From Scylla paramamosain (Eukaryota > Arthropoda > Malacostraca > Decapoda > Portunidae), in assembly GCF_035594125.1 (NCBI RefSeq), contig NC_087198.1:1559779-1623778 (forward strand): a DNA stretch of 64,000 nt, given 5' to 3'. Under the pieces are notes generated by a model. It ran no database searches, was not told the DNA's origin, and worked only from the letters and a program-made list of their open reading frames with translations. This document shows, one piece after another, positions 59,218-64,000 of the stretch (the stretch's first letter is position 1; each line of letters begins with the position of its first letter). The position numbers and the translations under genes were made by a program.

Positions 59218-59236
59218 GGCCTTAGTATAAGCGAGA

Positions 59237-59507
59237 TACCTGGACCGCGGTAGGTCAGTCGGTAGCGTGTCTGACTACAATGTAGTAAGTATCGGGTTCG
59301 AATCCTGGTGACAGCTGGAACATTTTTGAGACGATTGCTCGCTCCTAGGTTTACAAAGCCTTAAAGAGGTGCCGGTCAACTGTGATTGGTAACGTAAAGA
59401 CGGTGGAAAAAGGAACTGTCCATCCTACTCTGTATGCCGAGGTCCAGGAAGGGTGACGCAACGAGTACCAGTCCTGGGCCAACACTCGGAATACGACACA
59501 CCTTCAC
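59237..59507 (+). mobile_element. tRNA-derived SINE, second family (copy 2)
   Basis: Same element as 48440-48715. The B box GGTTCGAATCC is intact at 59295-59305. The A box reads TAGGTCAGTCG at 59251-59261, with G where the consensus has a pyrimidine, so pol III initiation may be weakened. Confidence 0.8.
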
Positions 59508-60153
59508 TTTTTTTATATTTTTATAGGAAACTTTTTTTTTTTTTCTCAACATCAATAGTTCCCACCGTAGCTTTGTGCGAAATATTTTGCCAATTTTGCA
59601 GGATTTTTATTTTCTCTTCATCACGCGTTGGTAAAGTAACCTTAAAAACACAAATCTTTCTTTTTTTTCTTTTTCTTTTATATTTCTTTTTCTTTCTTTG
59701 TTTCTTTTTTATTTTTTCGTATTCGTTTTGTTCTTTTCCTTTCTGTACCTTTCTTGTTTTTTCCTTGCTCTATCTTTCATTATTTTCTTTTTTCCTTTAT
59801 TTTTCCTTCTTTTCAGCATTGTCGTCCTGCACTATTACATGTTTTTCCTGTAAGCTTGATTGTTTGGTATTTAATTTCTTCCCCTTTCGCCTGCAAGGTA
59901 TTAGTGCGTCATCATGAGTCCTGGCAGCAGTGAGCCCCGCCTTCCATCACAGCTAATATCTCCCAAGTTACACCGTCAACATCAAAACTTTCTTATTTTC
60001 CCGTCTGGTATTAAAAACCTACAATGGAGAGACTCACAGTAAAGTGTGTGTGTTTTTTTTTTTCTGCAGTTTTCTTCATTTTTTCTTAATTCTTTTTTTC
60101 TTTATTTTTGAGTTTTGTCTTTTTAATGTCTATGTAACTGCCTGCTCCCTTGC

Positions 60154-60154
60154 C

Positions 60155-60220
<66 letters not shown>
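60154..60220 (+). repeat. (CTGT)n, ~17 units (copy 2)
   Basis: Expanded counterpart of the ~6-unit array at 49368-49391. Flanks are the same on both sides (CTGCCTGCTC, GTTTGCCTGTG). Confidence 0.95.
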
Positions 60221-60224
<4 letters not shown>

Positions 60225-60490
60225 CCTGTGTGTTTTTTTGTTTGTTTTTTTTGTCAGTCTTGCTTGTGTGCAAGTTTGTCTGTCTGTAGAAATGTATGTA
60301 CGTATGTTTTTTTCACTTTACTTTTTTTTATTTCATAATTTTTTTCGTTTTCTCTTCCTTTCCCTCTCCTGTTTTCTTTTTGTCGTGGGTTCTTTTTCGT
60401 TTTACTTCTCTCTTTCTTTCTTTTATTTTTTTTCCTTCTTTCGTTGTTTTTTGCTTATTTCTTCACCTCCCTCCCTCCCTCCTAAGGCTG

Positions 60491-60491
60491 T

Positions 60492-60522
<31 letters not shown>
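60491..60522 (+). repeat. (CA)n microsatellite (copy 2)
   Basis: Shorter than the copy 1 counterpart and starting CACGCACA. Followed by the same TAATAATAATAA tail. Confidence 0.94.
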
Positions 60523-60716
60523 AATAATAGTAATAATAATAATAAATAAATAAATAGATAAATAAAAAAAAAAGGACAACCGACTCACCTCCCCCGCCAT
60601 CGAATCCCAACCTTTCCTAATGACACCCAGAGCAAGATAAGCACAAGGCAATTGGAATGATGGAGGCGAACGTACGTCTGGATATTAGAACGTAAAGCTT
60701 TAGATTAACTTTGACT

Positions 60717-60719
<3 letters not shown>

Positions 60720-60798
<79 letters not shown>

Positions 60799-60936
60799 GA
60801 TGTGCGTTAAGTGTCAGATGAAGAATGTATTAATTGTTGGTCCAGTGTAAGGCGTGTTGGAGTGTATTCTCACTCTTACTCTCGTGTTGTGTGTGTTTTT
60901 GAGTGATGGAATAAGGACTGGGTTTATTTGAATTGA

Positions 60937-60967
<31 letters not shown>
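60720..60967 (+). repeat. (CT)n and (TG)n microsatellites (copy 2)
   Basis: (CT)n at 60720-60795 is about double the copy 1 tract. (TG)n at 60938-60967 is interrupted by TTTG. The spacer CAGTGATGTGCGTTAAGTGT is shared. Confidence 0.94.
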
Positions 60968-61527
60968 TTAGAGGTAATAGGAAGTAATTTTCATCATCAT
61001 TGCTGTCGTGTTCATTATCATTCTTTTTTAAATGTTTGTTGACAGTTTTTGGCATAATCCAAATTCATCATCTTCAATCCCCATCAGTATTGGCAACTAC
61101 TTGGTGCTGTTCCATCCTCACTTCTCGGTCTTTGCAAACCCTTGACATAAAGCAACTGTTTCATTCATATATTGATTTTTCTTCGATCAATGTTCATGAA
61201 ATTCCCTGCCGTTTTTTCATCACGTTTCTGGAATACTTTCACACAGGGAGAAAGTGAAATTTGTCACACTGTTTGACTCATTCCTGAGGTGCAGGATTAA
61301 TAGATAAATCAGAAAAAGTAATTAACATTGTTCATGATATAGAAAATCAATGTCTTTCATCCCCTTCAAAGTCACGTGGAAATGAAAGCATCTGTTATTC
61401 GAAATATGAAAGGAACCTGAAATGTAAATCAACTTTGACTTAGAATATATAAAAAAAGAAAAAAAAAAGAATGATATAGAAAAAAAATATCTTCTTTTCT
61501 TGCAACTCACGAATGAAAATGAATGAA

Positions 61528-61586
61528 TGAAAATACCCATTATTACATGAAAATACCCATTATTACATGAAAATACCCATTATTAC
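61528..61586 (+). repeat. 20-bp minisatellite, 3 units (copy 2)
   Basis: ATGAAAATACCCATTATTAC in three near-identical units, against two in copy 1. The neighbouring 60968-61527 and 61587-62437 show no gene. Confidence 0.94.
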
Positions 61587-62436
61587 TCTTATGGAAATGG
61601 TATAGGATATGAGTTTTCCCTTTTTCCCTTCTGTTTTTTTTTTTTTTCCCTCTCTCACAGCATTTCCAAGGTGCCAGAATAAAAATACCTTACTTGGCTT
61701 AGCACAAAAATAGCCTCTAAAAAGTTATAGGTATTAAAGAAGAAAATTTGTCTAACAGTGAAAGGGTTAAAATGCTTTTTTCTTTTTTTTTTTTTTTTAT
61801 GTCTGCAATCTGTCATGTTTCTGTATCTTATTTTATTTACTTTATCTATTTTTTTTCTTCTTTTCTCTTGCTCTGTCTTGAGGTGCGATTTTGCCTGTGT
61901 CCTGATCTTCTCTTGTACATTTTGTCATTGGATGCGCGGCGGAGACTTTCACAATTCGAATGACGTCAATTAATTGATTTTTTTTTTTTTATCATTGTGC
62001 AATGAATGTTGTTATATTTTGCTTTGTGTTGATATTTTTTTTTTTTTTGTATTTCTTGTTATCTTTATTTTTTCCTTTATTTGTCCTCGTTTGTTGTGTC
62101 TGTAATGAGACTGAAACGCCTGGTGGCAACTCCAAGCTTTATTCAACAAAATACCAGGCTCTCATATCTGTAACAGATACAGACAAAAATAACTACCGAC
62201 AATTACACAACACATTAACACATTCTGTCTCTTTCCATTCTCCTCCTCCCGTTTTCTTTTAAAGTACGACATAGAAGGAAGCCTTTATTTATTATTTTAT
62301 TTTCATTTGCCTCTTTATTTTCTTTCATTGTTTTATTTGTTTTTAATTGTATTTATTTATTTATTTATTTATGCTTTTGAACGATTTTTTTTTATGTTTT
62401 TTGTTACCCAAAGCTTGACATTTTTACCATCCTTCA

Positions 62437-62437
<1 letters not shown>

Positions 62438-62526
<89 letters not shown>

Positions 62527-62578
62527 ACAAAACTCTGCAAAATAAAGATAAACTCGTAACGGATACAATGAACACAAC

Positions 62579-62672
<94 letters not shown>

Positions 62673-62714
62673 TTATCAGTCGTCTTAACCGAACAAGCAA
62701 ACCAGCTCATGGAC

Positions 62715-62755
<41 letters not shown>
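62438..62755 (+). repeat. Compound microsatellite (CA)n - (CT)n - (TG)n (copy 2)
   Basis: (CA)n 62438-62528 is longer, and (CT)n 62580-62667 and (TG)n 62719-62755 are shorter, than in copy 1. The spacers are essentially the same. Confidence 0.95.
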
Positions 62756-62756
<1 letters not shown>

Positions 62757-62845
62757 AAGTGATTCGTTTTGTTGGCCAAAGGGAGAGTCGAGGAGAGGAA
62801 CAAACGGGTCGCCTCCAGTTTTTGTCATCGGAGTAAATATTTGGG

Positions 62846-64000
62846 GGAGGAGGAAGAGGAGGAGGAGGAGGAGGAAGATAAATAACTGTTTTTGAAGGAG
62901 GAGGAATATATCTAAGGCTGGAAACTGTAGGAGAGGGAGGAAGATGAAGAACTGCTTTTGAAGGAGGTGGAATATATCTAAGGCTGGAAACTGTAGGAGG
63001 GGGAGGAAGAGGAGGAGGAGGAAAAAGTTGTGTTTTTTGAAGGAGAGTGTGAAAGAGAAGACCCAGAGATGGAGGGCATAAGGAAGGGAAGTTAAAAATG
63101 ATGATCAAGAGTGACGAAGAACAGGAACAAGAAAAGAAGAACCGTTTGGTGAGAAGAGTAAAAAAAAAAAAAACAATCTTAAGTGGAAAATGTAAGAAAG
63201 AGAGGTGAAGAAGATAAGTAAAAGAAAAAAAAGAGGAGGAAAAGAAGGAGTAGGGAAAAAATTACAAATACGAAGAGAAATAGATATTGAGAGGAAAGGA
63301 GGAAGAGGGATGTTGATGGAGGAGGAGAAGGGGAGGGGAGGGATTCCAAGGGTAGAGACTAGAAGGAAAGGTGGAATTTAAGGAGATGCGGGAGAGAATT
63401 CTATTGGAGGAAAGGGAGGTGATGACCAAAGGAGGAGGAGGAGGAGGAGGATGAGGAGGAGGAGGAGGGAAAGAAAATCGACATGAAGGAAAAAAAAAAA
63501 GGAAGAATGAGGATGATCTGAGTAGGAGGACGAAAGAGAGAAATAAAAGAGAAGGAGGAGGAGGAGGGGAAGGAGGAAGAAGAAGAAGAGAAGGAGAAGC
63601 ATAAAAAAAGAAGCTCATGGATAACAAAAGAAAAGAAGATGTGAAGAGGGAATGAAAGAAAAAAAGACAATAGAGAAGAGAAGAAGAAATATGATGGAGA
63701 GAAACATAAAAAACAGTACATGTAAACAGGAAAAGAAAATTGAGAATTATTATGAGTGAAAATGATGTGAAGAGGAGAGAAAAATGTAGGGAAGAGAAGG
63801 AAGAAAAGACGGAGGAGGAGAAGGAGGAGGAGGAGGAGGAGGAAGAAGATAAAGGAGAAACGAAGAAACACACGTAGATAGAAAAAAAAAGATAAGAAAG
63901 ACAGAATATTTAAAGACGAGATGAAGAAGAGATGGTAGAGAAGAAGAGGAGGAGGAGGAAGGGGAGGCGAAAAGAGAGTGGGGGTGGAGGGGAAGGAGGC
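62846..64000 (+). repeat. Long purine-biased tract (copy 2), cut by window end
   Basis: Counterpart of 51962-53110, including the ~68-bp tandem duplication (62875-63005) and the GGA clusters. It continues beyond the window, so whether the G-run cluster at 53173 is also duplicated is unknown. Confidence 0.85.

Overview
The window is eukaryotic, non-coding and dominated by repeats. I find no protein-coding gene I would defend. Very long dinucleotide microsatellites (GA/CT, TG/CA, TA), tRNA-derived SINEs and an interspersed element that I recall, without being able to verify it, from crab sequences point to a decapod crustacean, perhaps a brachyuran crab. That assignment is an inference.

Left domain (1-41400): an AT-rich satellite array made almost entirely of diverged monomers of about 96 bp. 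Through 2290-15985, 19501-32465 and, inverted, 36036-41400, distinct monomer types follow one another in a fixed order. This gives a higher-order repeat (HOR) of about 1.05-1.15 kb (10-12 monomers), with at least two subfamilies. Non-HOR monomers form a separate block present three times: A at 1-1873, B at 17817-19500, and C at 34393-36035 (inverted). Other irregular monomers lie at 16746-17816 and 32806-34392. The array switches strand several times. A block of about 0.47 kb, inverted relative to its surroundings, occurs three times with the same junctions (5985-6455, 28010-28478, 37096-37560). Block B carries a nested 660-bp palindrome. A (TA)n tract of about 415 bp lies exactly between block A and the first HOR array. 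The only clear foreign insertion is a decayed non-LTR retrotransposon fragment at 16006-16745 (minus strand).

41401-41500 is a run of exactly 100 N, so the two domains are joined only by scaffolding.

Right domain (41501-64000): ordinary-looking intergenic sequence. It holds many microsatellites, three families of diverged minisatellites with periods of roughly 120-165 bp, tRNA-derived SINEs, a second interspersed repeat, and long purine- or pyrimidine-biased tracts. Its main feature is a direct segmental duplication: 44997-53110 is repeated at 55738-64000 and runs off the window. A small homologous outlier (42111-42216 and 55380-55474) lies beside a (TG)n tract. Breakpoints fall in microsatellites.

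All open reading frames seen are explained by satellite periodicity (96 = 3 x 32) or by low-complexity runs (Ser-Leu, Arg-Glu, Cys-Val, His-Thr, Tyr-Ile). If the window has a biological role, it is most likely chromosomal (heterochromatin or a centromere-like satellite), not genic.
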